From positions 1-64,000 of the forward strand of contig JAANBB010000150.1 of the NCBI GenBank assembly GCA_014621425.1: a stretch of DNA of 64,000 nt, read 5' to 3'. The translations under genes were made by a program, and so were the position numbers. Of the stretch, positions 1 through 11,387 are shown in pieces. The notes under the pieces were generated by a model that had not been told where the DNA came from, ran no database searches, and was given only the letters and a program-made list of their open reading frames with translations. Positions within the stretch are counted from its first letter, which is position 1, and every line of letters begins with the position of its first letter. This DNA is from Cylindrodendrum hubeiense. Taxonomy: Eukaryota; Ascomycota; Sordariomycetes; Hypocreales; Nectriaceae.

Positions 1-69
1 ATACTGCTGCGCCTGGGTTGGAGAGGGCGGCAGCGTTTGTTGACGGTACTGCTGGGCGGTGGTCGCCAT
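1..69 (-). CDS. N-terminal start of an unrecognised gene (cut by window edge)
   Basis: On the minus strand an ATG at 69 opens a frame that stays open to the window edge, 23 codons, starting MATTAQQYRQQTLPPSP. The Gln/Pro/Thr-rich composition resembles the disordered N-terminus of many fungal regulatory proteins, but the family cannot be named from so little. The start is supported by its position at the end of a long pyrimidine-rich (on the minus strand) stretch, which is what 5' leaders of fungal genes look like. The rest of the gene lies outside the window. It could be a chance frame; the Gln codon run and the leader argue mildly for a gene. Confidence 0.45.
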   Translation of the reverse strand, partial: MATTAQQYRQQTLPPSPTQAQQY

Positions 70-1990
70 CTTTGCGGGCGCTGGGGGGGACGCTGTTTTT
101 ATCAAACCGGACTTGCTCGTGGAGCGCTGGATCGTGGGAGTGGCCCCTGCGGTTGGCAAGGGTATTTCGGAGTGATTGTCACGGCCAGAGTGGAGAGGCG
201 CAAGGCAATCAACGGAGGCAATAATGGAGATGTGCGACGGGTCTCGAGCAAGGAGGAGGTTGCAAGGAGAAACTGGGCCGCCAGGGAGGAAGACCAACGG
301 CGACTAGCAAGGAAGCGAAGTGCTGGACCTGGGACGGGAGATTTCGTGGTGGAGATTTGAGATAGTGGTGTTGGTGTATGGTGGAGGAATGGTCGGGGGG
401 CCTCTGATGGTTTGGCTTGTTGTCTTTTGGTCTTTGCAAGCCAAGGCACGCCACGCAACGAGTGCGAATGTGGGCTGCTTCCGGCGGCTTGGGGGACGTA
501 TTTTTTTTCTTCGCCAGTTCCCTTGGGCCACTTTTCTTGGGGCAGCTTTTGGGGGGCCCTTGGGTGGCTACAGGCTTCCAGCGGGCGACTTGCGGGCGAC
601 CTGCGGGTCCTGGTTGCGCTATCAACGAGGAAAGAGTGGGGCCGGTTGGTGGGCGCCTGCGGCCGGGCCAGGGGGTTGCGTGTGCAGCGAGCGTATTGTG
701 GACTCGAGGGTTTGGATTGGGTTGGGTTTTGTTGTGGTGCGTCGCAGGATGGATTGGATGGCCCGATTAACAGCGGGAGCGAACCTGAAGGGTGGATTGG
801 CCTCCCTGGATGCCGTGGATGCCCTGGAAGATGGAGAGGCACCTTGTCGCGTCCAAGGTGGAAAGGCGCCAGGCCTAGCAAACGACCGGGCAACGAGACG
901 ACAGAGCAGCCGCTAAGGCCAGGTACTGAAATCTCACCTTATCGGCGTCGTGAAACACCCCTGGTCCCGCGACCTGCTTTTGCGTGCCTATGACTGTTGT
1001 TGACGCAGTACGTGCTGAGACGCTGAATATCGTCCCAAAGGGCCGTTGATGGAAATGGCGCGCGGATGTCTCACAGGTTCGCGCGATCTCGCGATCTCGC
1101 TCTGTTTCTTCGCTGTCGTCGTCTTCTGTGTCACTCCCAGACAGCCACTCGATCTGTCTCTGCGGTGGCTGACGGTTTTGCTTCTTCGATCTTGACTGAT
1201 ATCAGTCCTGTCCTGTATTTCGCCTTGTTGGTCCGAGCGAGATTCGTCTTGGGTCCAGGCTGTTGGCGGCTTGACGTCACTTCGATGGGCTGGGCAACGC
1301 GCTTTTTGCAGTGATCGGGGTGGGGGACGATTCACCTGCCAGTCCACTATTGCTACAGGCCTCTCGGGTCCGTCGTCTCGTTTCGTAGTGGCTTGCCTCG
1401 TGGGTGCCGGGGGGGGGGGGCGTAATTATTGCGGCGCGATGGAGGGGCGACGCACGATGGGGATGGGGACGATGCGATGGGCCAATAACCCAATAGCCCG
1501 ACCGGTCAGCGAGGTAGCTGCTGCGCGAAAGTGGCGGCGCTGTGCCCGGCGTTTGGTGCTTGTCTGACTTGGAACTCGTGTCCCGCTCGGCGTGGGATTG
1601 GGGATTGCTCAGATGCCCGGGTCGTTATCTTAGACAAACCTGCTTCTCTGACCACGGTCTAGGCTGCAGGGTGCCCTTGGAGGATGTGAATCGTGGGTGG
1701 GATGAAATAGTCGTGCTAGAGCCGAGTGCCACCGCTCAATGTAATAGTTCAGTCGGTATTAGTTATCGTGCGTCTGCGTCGTCTTTTGTCTTCGCCACCC
1801 GCTCGGGAGTTGGATTGAGTTCTTGGGTACCGAAGTACTTTGCTGGGCGAGAAGTACTCGAAGGAGAATACGCGAGAGGCGGGAACGGAGTCCGCACGGA
1901 GCGAAAGAGCGAGAGAAACAGCAACGAATGGCAGTGCAGCTAGAACGGATCCTTCTCTTCCAAACGGGCGCTTTGGTGAGTGAGGGGATG
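70..1990 (-). promoter_or_regulatory. Probable promoter/5' leader of the edge gene; no coding region seen
   Basis: The plus strand is conspicuously rich in G and GT here, so the minus strand is a C/CT-rich tract running towards the ATG at 69. Open frames in this stretch are low-complexity Pro/Ser or Gly/Trp translations without domains and are explained by base skew. A run of more than ten G lies near 1410-1420. I read this as promoter plus a long untranslated leader, possibly with leader introns. Confidence 0.35.
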
Positions 1991-4270
1991 ACAGAGATCT
2001 TATGCTTATGTACGTGTGCCTCGTAGGTGGTCAGCCTTCCGCCGTGCCATCCGCCATGCCATCCGCCATCCACGTATAAAGCATTCGACGATCGGGCCTC
2101 AGACAACGCCTGCCAATCACTCAGTGATTCAATGGGGTCCTGAGGCGGAGGATGCGCGTACTCGGCACAGAAAGACTGCACAGGGCCACGCTTCGCACAT
2201 ACCTACACACGTATAAAAGTACGTAGTGCACGTAGTGTACGTAGATGTGCGTGGTGTACTATGTACTGCCTCAAAGTGTCCCCGCCCCAGCCACCCGGAC
2301 AAGACCAGAGCATCCAAGACAACCAGCTACGAGGGCATGTCGCTAAGGCACACGATGGAGTGCCAGGGAAGCTGACTGGAAAACCTAAGGTCCCGTTTGC
2401 CGGGCCCTGATTCGATGGGCGTCAACACCGTCCGATCATGACGCGTCCTATCCGCTACTGCAGCGACGGCCACGACATGCGACTCTGCCAGAGGCTGGCC
2501 TCCAGGATTGTGTGCGAGAGTTCCATGTTTACGAGGTCCGATCTCCCGAGTACCTCGTACTCATGGTGGCCAAAACCCTAAAAACCCGGAAAGCCGTGTT
2601 GAGAGCACATCCCTTCCGTGTTCCCCCCAGCAGTGTCAATCGCAAGTGTCACGGATGACTGGGGTTCTGTACGGGTACGGTATCAATCAGCAACCTGTGA
2701 ATCTCGCTAGGAACAAACGCACGCACACGCCGCCTTTTCAATTCCCCCAAAAAGGGCAGTAAATTTCCTCGAACAAAAAGAAAGCAACGAGAAAAACCTT
2801 GATCCTCTCGGCCACCGAAGCTGTGCCAAGCGCGGGCGGCAGAGCGTTGAATGCCACGTCCACGGCTCCGCAGCAGGTGGTCGGGGGTTGCAGCTGTGAT
2901 GTGCTGTGCTGTACCCCTACGGAGCGGGCACCCTTTGCTAGACCAACTGGAGCTCTGCGTACATGCGGCTGTGGAAGCGGTCGGCCAGCGCAGTTCAACA
3001 CATCGATACTATGTACGGTTCAGTCAAGCCAGGGGTAAGAGCCGGGTGGGCACCTTGGGCCAAACTAGCACGGGGATCGAGTGCAGCCAAGCAACCCAAA
3101 GCTTCGCATCCTCGCCCACGGCGCCAAATCACCGTCCGCCGTGCCAGTGTGTGGTAGCGATTCCAGGTTCCGCCCCTTGGTTGTGCTCCTTGCCGTCGCC
3201 CCTCCAAGGTCATCTTGACGTCGCTCCAGCCTCCGTGGCCGATCTGTTGTCTCGCCCCTGTCCCTCTCCTTCGTGTTCGGTGGCTCCCACACACCCACTC
3301 ACGCAGGCTCGCGCATGCTCGTGCAAGCCCATGGATGCGGGATCCTCTGGCACCGCTAAGCCTCCTAGGTCTAGGTCTTGATGTGAGATGGCTCTCTGAT
3401 CCACGCCTGCTGTCTGATCACATATTCACAGGAGCGGTTGATGAGACCGTGACGTGCTCGAGCACAAGCTCCTTCACCAAGTCATGTCTAGTGCCCTGGG
3501 TTATTGACCCTTAAGTACATACCGCTCATTAACCATTGGCGTCGGGTTGGCCTGGACTCTGGTGCAATCTTTCCCGAAAGGCCGTTCCCAATTTCCGGTG
3601 TGCCAGTGTGCCCAGTGAGTGTGTGTATCTCATCCCATCCTATCTGGTGCGTACTACGTACAGACAGACATGCAGCCCGCAGTGCCGCTGAGCGAGAGGG
3701 CTGCCTCCCTGTCCGCCGCACACGCAATCACTCATGTTTCCCGCGTCACGCTCGCACAGCATCAATTCTTCCATTTGTCCATCTTGTAGGTGAGATGCGT
3801 CGCTCGGATTCCCCCGACTCTCACGGCCAATTGAGCCTACGCTTACAGCTGTGTCTTACAGCGACTACGATAACAGAGCTCCTATCTGCGTCTGCACGAG
3901 CCCACAGGCCCAGCAGGGGGTGAGGGGTGCTAATGATCGTCGCCTTGTCCCTCTGTCTGTCACTGACGGTGCCCTGGCCTCCCTGCCACCAAAGCTCTTG
4001 GCTCCCTACTGACACATGCTAAATTACGCTGGCAGCTAATAATACCATGGCCACCTAGCCGCAACCCTGGCACAGCTGATGGGCAGGCGAAGCGTCCGTC
4101 CGTCGCTACTAAATATGTAGTACATCTTTCTTGTCTCTAGACTCTGGCACTACTGGCAACCTCCACTCGCTGACATAGTGCAGCGCCCCATGAACTGCTG
4201 AGCGGCACGGGAGCGTCAGCCAGCGTGTATCTCGATATCGGGCCGCGGGGACACCCAGCTCAACGCCGTA
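1991..4270. other. Intergenic DNA, no gene supported
   Basis: No frame here has convincing protein character. A TATAAAAG element lies at about 2213-2220, followed by a short imperfect tandem of ACGTAGTG/ACGTAGAT units up to about 2270. Neither can be tied to a gene. Confidence 0.4.
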
Positions 4271-4310
4271 CCCGCGACTAACGAACTCCCTCCCACCTCC
4301 CACACCGGGT

Positions 4311-5214
4311 TGATAAAAGCGTCACTTCGGGATGTGGATGTTACAGGCCTTGTGTTGTATCTCGAGCTTAATCCTGCACTCGCCAGGGTCACGCCGAGCC
4401 ATCCGCTCTGCGGACTCGCTGCCCAACAAGATACCCCCGTGCATGTATGTATGTGCAGGCAGCGTCCGGTACCTACATCTATTACAAACAGGTCGACCTG
4501 TGCGAGAGGGAATGCACCGCGGGATTTGCATCCCTGTCCTGGACAAGGCAGATAGCTGCATGCAACCCGGCTTGACATTTGCCTCCGGCATGCGGCAAAG
4601 CCGTCGGAGCGCGAGTATCCCGTAGAGCTCGACCATCCCGCAGATCTCGACCATCCCCCAGAGCTCGAGTTTCTGCTCAACTCGTCATTGGGAGACCAGG
4701 CCTTTGTTTGTTGCCAAGTCGCCGACGCCGTCGACATTGAGTCTGACCAACTGCCAGCAATAAGCTTCACTCTTCAGCTGAAACCAAAGCCACCGAGCAC
4801 AACATGACGCGCCAAGTGGTCATCGCGCAGAATCAGACCATCAACTGTCGTGGGTTATTACTGGGCTCACTGGATGATCTGTTCGCCCCCGAAGCGATCA
4901 TCTCTTGGACCTGATGACTTCTTCACCTTCGGCTCAATAATGATCCCATCTTCACTCGTAGACTGTCGGCTCGGACCCCGGACTCCCCAGAAATCTCCGT
5001 CTGCTCCTGTCAACAACCTTGCTGTGCTGAACCACTGTGCGTCCCCAAAGCGGAATTCTCCACGAGCATCCGATCTGTGCATTGGCCGACTCATTCGCTG
5101 GCAACCACTTATCACACCGCTATATATGCCCGGGCCTCCGGGGAGCCGACCTGGTTCCTTGACGGTGAATCATGATGTGGATTGGATGATGGAGAAACCC
5201 ATCTATGATCGCAT
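4311..5214 (+). other. Codon-like but broken sequence, possible gene relic
   Basis: Three plus-strand segments look like protein but do not form an intact gene. About 4310-4440 reads with a stretch LVLYLELNPALARVTPSHPL. About 4560-4807 reads through a duplicated LDHP motif to LLNSSLGDQAFVCC and ends in a stop. About 4804-5167 starts MTRQVVIAQNQTI, meets two consecutive TGA codons after SWT, then continues in the same frame as LLHLRLNNDPIFTRRLS. No GT donor sits between the codons flanking the TGA pair, so an intron does not easily remove them. A decayed gene is possible; chance is the alternative. No family was recognised. Confidence 0.2.
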
Positions 5215-5219
5215 TTGAC

Positions 5220-5830
5220 ATCTCAATTCTTGACAACGACACGCTGTTCCTTCACGAGTGTTGCTATTTGTACCTCGTTACACCTATTATTGTGAAGAGA
5301 AGCATCAGCAACGCGTCCAAGATATGGGTTTATGGGAATCCAAGAATACTAATTCCTAGTACTGAAATCCACGAACACTAACTTTTTGAAAAATAATTTT
5401 TATTACGTCTAATATTAAATGTAGGCTCTTGGTTCAAGAAGGTGTGACCAGGAGCCAGGCATATTGATTCAACTGGAGGTTCAGTGCTAAAATTGTGTAC
5501 TTGTGTGTGTGTATAATATGGGGTCTGTTTGTGAACAGTACAGCTCTTCTCTATCAAGTTGGGCAGTGTAAAGTTGATTCTATTTATTTGACAAACTCTG
5601 CAGACCAGAGGAATTGGGAATCTCGAGACTATCCGCTTGACTATCTGCTTAAAGTTCCCAGTCAACATGGTGTTTGGGGATACAATTTTCTCAAGCACAA
5701 GGTCATCGGCTGTAAATGACCTTGCTCAGCTTGGTACTTCGCGGACACAACACCTAATCGACGAACAACAGGTTGTTTGTTGACATCTATGTTAATCATC
5801 CATGTCTCTAGTTCAAGGCGGATGATTGAA
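5220..5830. other. AT-rich island
   Basis: Base composition changes abruptly to AT-rich, with tracts such as AAAATAATTTTTATTA near 5390-5410 and a GT dinucleotide run near 5500-5515, inside otherwise GC-rich DNA. No coding region or terminal repeat was seen. A relic of an old repeat with C-to-T mutation is possible but unproven. Confidence 0.3.
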
Positions 5831-6475
5831 GTGTGCGACAGGGAAAGCCAACTACTTCTGTCTGGAAGATAATGCTAATGAAATGGACAACTGGAGAGGT
5901 GGAAGAGATGGGTCATCATGGGCTGTAGAGGATCCAGTTCACTCCCGAGGCAAGACTCTGGATGTAAACATTCACGCCGGGATAGAGGATTTGACGCTGG
6001 GACCATTGGTGTCACTGGAGTTGGCAGTCCACTCGGGTGGGCGAGTCGTTGTTGTTCAAAAGACATTTCCGATTCATCATAAGACACCAGACCATGGCTC
6101 AAAAATTCCCAAAGCATCAAAATCACAATCCAGCTTGCAGGGACATGTGCTGCCGTAATAAAAGCCCCGACCTGGCATTCATCGTTGAATCGCTTGTACC
6201 CTAATCACCGTCGTTGAATTCGCCCTCGATCTCATCCTTATTCCATCGCTGGTCCTCGTGGACTGCCATGCCAGGTCGAGTTCGAGTTCGCCAACCGATG
6301 CGTGGTAGAGAACATCATCACCGAGGTGTCAGGTCCTCAGAGCTCTCGGGGTTGGGATTTGACGTCTTTTTGAATTGAATGCCTCAAAGCAAGACAATAT
6401 GCTTTATCCTTGCCTCGACCAATGCAGCCAAATGAGAACCGCCCTCACTACCAACTCCGTCCCGAAGCCCTTTTT
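5831..6475. other. Intergenic DNA downstream of eL33
   Basis: This stretch holds the 3' flank of the eL33 gene. A short frame near 6265-6370 has regular codon use but no start, domain or splice support. No gene is called. Confidence 0.4.
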
Positions 6476-7162
6476 TTATATCGACGAGGGGTACAGCATG
6501 ACACGAACGGAAGCACCGAAAGACTTGGTGGGGAGAGGGGAGGTGAACTTGGCGCGGACGACGCCGGAGTTGCCTAGACAAACAAGTCAGTACAGGTATT
6601 TTCAATGTGTTCGTCAAATTATAATTTACCGTGCGGCCGGGTGACCTTGCCCCAGATCACGCGGATCTTGGTTCCACGGATCTCCTTCTGGCCTCGGTAA
6701 ACGAAGGCGACCTTCTTGCCAAGGTAGAAGCTGCGAAGTATGATTAGCTTGTGCCCCTCGGTGATCCCCATCGTTCACAGAAAACATACTTGGCGGACTT
6801 GGTGTCGTCAACACCCTCGATCTTAATCAAGCTGGTGCCAGAGTGGGTGGTGTTACGCGAGCGCACGTAGCTCATGTGACGTCCCCTAAACCATTATTGT
6901 CAGTCCAAATTCCTTGGTTCGATTTCGTGCCGTGCGTCGCAAAATTCGATATCGGTTCGACATGGGATCGCCGCGGGAGCAATCCCAGAAATCCTCATAT
7001 CGCATGCCGGGGGGCAGAGAGAGTGTACTCACTTGACGTATACTGGAACATGTGCGTTAGCAAAAATCATCAACCAATCCCCAATTCCTCGATTCCAAGT
7101 CGTTTTGGATCGCATCGGGTGGGAGGCAAGGACTTACGTCTGTGACCGGCTTCCGAAGGCAT
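6476..7162 (-). CDS. RPL33: 60S ribosomal protein eL33 (L33/L35Ae family), five exons
   Basis: This is a structural protein of the large cytosolic ribosomal subunit. The coding exons on the minus strand are 7138-7162, 7033-7042, 6790-6885, 6630-6730 and 6476-6573, totalling 330 bases, so 109 residues, matching the usual eL33 length. The protein starts [15 protein letters not shown], carries the family block [20 protein letters not shown] followed by [23 protein letters not shown], and ends MLYPSSI. All phases close and each intron has GT and AG ends. The second exon is only 10 bases and encodes the middle of LYVK, so automated callers will likely miss the N-terminus. Its promoter lies in the spacer leading to the G6PDH gene. 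The identification is certain; the microexon is needed to keep the conserved residues. Confidence 0.95.
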
Positions 7163-9516
7163 CGTGACTGTGGTGTGGCTTCCGCCCTCTCAAAGAACCG
7201 AAGGTACGTGTGAGAGTCTGAGGAAAATGTCTTACCGAAAAGACCTTTACCTTGTTGTTGCTGCGCGTCGTTGGTATCGTGATGTCGGGCTGAGGTTGAG
7301 TGGATGCGAGAATGGTGTGTGCTATCCCTAGCCCAAAAAATGTGCCCTTGAATCACGTGTGGAGTTAGGGTTCGAAAATTCTCAGCCTATTCTCAAAAAT
7401 CACACCGCCACGCGAGATAAGTCACAAGCCACAAGCCACATGTCACGAGCCACAACCCCCAAACCACCCCACACTCAACATCTTTTCAGATGTGGTTTCT
7501 CCGGTTTAACTCCGGACCTTTCTGGATCTTTCTGCACCGGATCCGACTACCGAGCGGAATTATCATCCGTGTCGCGGCTGGAGCTGGATAAACTGGCGCC
7601 TCGCTGAATAATTCCCCCGAGTTCTAGTAGCTTGCTGCAAGATGGCAGACCGCCAATGGTGCGTGCTGCTTCTTGTCTTGTTGTCCTTCCATGCCTGCTC
7701 AATGTCCTCGCCAGATCTATGGTTCATAGAACCTGGCAGTTTGAATGCTGTTGGGCATGCCTCTGTTTTCTTATCATAATTGCTCAGTCAGCATGAGATT
7801 CTTAGCACATGATTTGTCGGATAGTGGCGGGATTGGTAAACCCGTCCTGCGTCTCAGTCAGGATCGCATCATCGCTGGCAAGCACCAAGGTACCGGTACA
7901 GACAACAGATGTGCCTAGCGACAGTGGAGATGTTTATAGACTGCCATGATGAAGGAAATTCCCGCAGCCAGATCCAATCCTGGATGGTGATCCGCTTGTT
8001 ATGTTTTCAACATTGTCTTTCCCGCCCCAATGGCTTCTGGCCGGGAGCCGACACCGGGGAGGGGGTTGGTGCGGGTACAGACGAGACAGGTCAGACAGCC
8101 CATCTTCAAAGCCCGGACATTGATGTCCGAGCGATTGGGCAGTTTTTGGCGTCCTAGAATAAAAAGAGAAAGGGAAGCGAGAGAGATGGAACGCGTGTGC
8201 CAGCCTGACAAAGTGAAGTAGGTACTAGCCCAGGGCCAGGTCCCTCGTCGAAGTTGGGGTTGTTGAGAGGACCATGGGGGGAGGAGGTGGCATTCGGTGC
8301 ATAGTGGGCCATGAAACGGCAGCGAGCTCCAGCAACTTTTACACCAGACCGTGGTTAGGCCGCCGGGTGCATATACAAATCGTCCCGGACCTCAATTCAT
8401 AAGCTCCTCCTCCCCTGCCCCCAATCACGGTACACCATGTCGGTTAGAGCGTGTCAGTGGGCGGCAGCTGAAGCCCAAGTCGGGCCCCGAGAAGGTTTGC
8501 CTTGTCCAACGGGAGTAACTCCGCCGACCACGGCGACAATACCGACATGGACAAGTCGGACCTTGATAATCAATGCGGCCCCAATGCGAATTGGGGTGTG
8601 GACCAAGCTGTTCCATGTTGGGGTGCGGCGTGCAGAGTCGGTGCCGCCACCGCTGCTTGGTCACCCCTCCTTACCCTCCCTCGCCGAGGCCAGCACTCGG
8701 TGAACCATTGATGTCCGAACCAGCCGGGGGCCAACAGCATTGAGCGGGATGGATCAGTGAATCATTTTGTAGAGTAAACAGGGCAGAGCCCGGCACATGG
8801 ATCACACGGGACATACGGGATGGAGCAGCCACCGGAGAAGCCCCAGCGCGGCCCAAGAATAGCTCGAGGATAACTCGAGGATAGCCCGAGGGGCGGAAAG
8901 GCATGGGCTGTGACCAGCCTGAAGCGGAAAGCCAAGGCGGCGTGGCCAGACGTCAATCAAACTCCACGGAGACGCGCAACGTGTGGTTGAACCTGCTTTG
9001 TACGGACAGCGGAGGTGGGAGGTGGAGGTGGAGGCGGAGGTGGAGGGTGCTTCACGCTTCACAGCGACGTACAGGTACGGCCAAAAAAGGCGAGCGAGCG
9101 AGCGAGCGTGCGAGGTGCCGGGCCATGGAGCCCCGAGGGCGGGGGGGACAGAGGACCCAAAGGCCCCAATCCAGGCGATTGGCGTGGGATCCTGCGGGCA
9201 TCGCCCAGGCCCTTACCGCATGCAGTGAGGTAAGCTCGCCTGGATCCGCCTGGGTCTGCATCATAGCCCCGTCGCTCGCAGCCATTAGCTCCCCGTCGCT
9301 GCATGCTCGTCATAAAACCTTCCAGGCCCTGCTTCCTTTTACTTGGGCGTCACTTCTCTTTAGATTCTCCTCGGCCCAGCTCCAGCTCTGCTCAGTCGCC
9401 TCTCGCTTGCGACCTGCTCCATCTGCTCGTCGTTGGTCCCCCGTGGCCGATACCTTCTCCCCGACTTGAGTCTCCTGCGATTTCCCTCCTCATCCCTCCC
9501 CAACATTTCGCCCGCC
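7163..9516. promoter_or_regulatory. Spacer with divergent promoters of eL33 and G6PDH
   Basis: This 2.35 kb separates two divergent genes. The right end, about 9300-9516, is a CT-rich leader before the G6PDH start. An ATG at 7642 followed by a good GTGCGT donor gives only a very short peptide with any acceptor tried. A purine-rich GGAGGTGGAGG tract lies near 9011-9048. No further gene is supported. Confidence 0.45.
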
Positions 9517-11387
9517 ATGGAGTCCGCTTCCACGTACGTGCCCGCCACCCCCACCACGGAAACCGCTTGCTCGCCGAGCTTTGCGACGCCGCGACAGCCT
9601 GCGCGCGCTGGGCTGCGGACCTTTCGGAATCGCCTCGCTAACTGTGTCCGTCTGTAGGGCCATGGAGCTGAAGCAGAACACCACCATCATCGTGCTCGGC
9701 GCTTCTGGTGATCTCGCCAAAAAGAAGACTGTAGGAGCTTCCTCTTGGGCAACCCCCGCCGTCGTTCGTCCGTGCTAACCTGCTTGACCTCAACAGTACC
9801 CCGCGCTCTTCGGCCTTGTGAGCTCCATCCCGCCACCACCGTGCAAGAGAAGTCCCAAAACTAACCAAATCCCCGTCTCTAGTACCGAAACCAGTTCCTC
9901 CCCAAGGATGTCAGAATCGTCGGATATGCCCGCACCAAGATGGACCACGAGGAGTACATCCGACGCATCAGGTCCTACATGAAGACCCCCACCAAGGAGT
10001 CTGAGCAGCAACTCGATGACTTCTGCAACCTTTGCACCTACGTCTCGGGCCAGTACGACAAGGATGAGTCCTTCCTCGTCCTGAACAAGCACCTGGAGGG
10101 AATCGAGGCGGGCCGGTCTGAGACCCATCGCCTCTTCTACATGGCTCTGCCCCCCAGCGTCTTCACCATCGTCTCGCAGCACCTGAAGAAGTGCTGCTAC
10201 CCCACCAAGGGTGTTGCTCGTGTCATTGTGAGTGAAATTGCGGTCGCCTTGATGAGCCCCAACGTGCTGACAAATTTCAACAGGTTGAGAAGCCATTCGG
10301 CAAGGATCTTGCCAGCTCCCGCGAGCTGCAGAAGTCCCTTGAGCCTGACTGGAACGAGCAAGAGCTGTTCCGAATTGACCACTACCTGGGCAAGGAGATG
10401 GTCAAGAACATCCTGATCCTCCGTTTCGGCAACTCTTTCTTGGGCGCCACCTGGAACCGCCACCACATTGACAATGTTCAGATCTCCTTCAAGGAGCCCT
10501 TCGGCACCGAGGGCCGAGGCGGTTACTTTGACGAATTTGGTATTGTTCGAGATGTCATGCAGAACCACTTGCTCCAGGTCCTGACCCTGCTTGCCATGGA
10601 GCGACCCATCTCCTTCAACGCCGAAGATATTCGTGATGAGAAGGTCCGAGTTCTCCGTGCCATCCCTGCCATCGAGCCCAAGAACGTCATCATCGGTCAG
10701 TATGGCAAGTCTCTGGACGGCAGCAAGCCTGGCTACCGAGAGGACGAAACCGTCCCCAAGGACTCGCGATGCCCTACATTCTGCGCTCTGGTTGCCTACA
10801 TCAAGAACGAGCGATGGGACGGCGTTCCCTTCATTATCAAGGCTGGTAAGGCTCTTAACGAGCAGAAGACCGAGATCCGAATCCAGTTCAAGGACGTTAC
10901 CTCGGGTATTTTTAAGGACATTCCCCGAAACGAGCTTGTTATGCGCATTCAGCCCAACGAGAGTGTGTACATCAAGATGAACTCTAAGCTGCCCGGCCTG
11001 AGCATGCAGACCGTCGTCACCGAGCTTGACCTGACTTACCGCCGACGATTCTCCGACCTCAAGATTCCCGAGGCCTACGAGTCTCTCGTCCTCGATTGCT
11101 TGAAGGGCGATCAGTCCAACTTCGTTCGTGACGACGAGCTGGATGCCAGCTGGAGAATCTTCACTCCCCTGCTCCACTACTTGGACGACAACAAGGAAAT
11201 CATCCCTATGGAGTACCCCTACGGTATGAAACCACTCTAGTTCTGTGGTTTAATTCGTACTAACACATCCGCAGGATCCCGTGGCCCCGCTGTCCTCGAT
11301 GACTTCACTGCTTCGTACGGCTACAAGTTCAGTGATGCCGCCGGGTACCAGTGGCCCACCACCACTGCCACCCCCAACAAGTTGTAA
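9517..11387 (+). CDS. zwf1 (gsdA): Glucose-6-phosphate 1-dehydrogenase
   Basis: This enzyme oxidises glucose 6-phosphate with NADP+ to 6-phosphogluconolactone, the entry step of the cytosolic pentose phosphate pathway and a main NADPH source. Exons are 9517-9533, 9658-9730, 9797-9817, 9883-10227, 10284-11223 and 11275-11387, giving 502 residues, normal for fungi. The Rossmann motif GASGDLAKKK lies at 20-29, EKPFGKDL near 154, and the active-site motif RIDHYLGKE at 182-190, followed by the conserved KEMVKNILILRFGN. The first exon is only 17 bases; a second in-frame ATG eight codons in could give a shorter form. The TAA stop overlaps a perfect GTAAGT donor, and splicing of an 11384-11469 intron would replace the last Leu by Phe and stop at once. 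A CT-rich leader precedes the gene. The product is certain; the exact terminus is not. Confidence 0.96.

Noticed and set aside
102..893. 263-codon open frame on the minus strand
   Set aside because: It translates to a Pro/Ser/Arg-rich low-complexity sequence that follows the C-bias of the strand; several frames are open at once and no domain or splice pattern exists.
320..993. Overlapping plus-strand frames of 190-200 codons
   Set aside because: Gly/Trp/Arg-rich translations of the G-rich skew; open in more than one frame, so not selected coding sequence.
6886..7032. Possible box C/D snoRNA in an eL33 intron
   Set aside because: Only weak C- and D-box-like words occur and the CTGA word coincides with the branch point; no terminal stem was seen.
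7642..7800. ATG with a good donor (MADRQW) divergent from eL33
   Set aside because: All acceptors tried lead to stops within about 20 codons; no second exon with protein character was found.
9003..9233. Gly- and Val-Glu-rich frames around GGAGGTGGAGG
   Set aside because: Explained by a purine simple repeat in the spacer upstream of the G6PDH gene.
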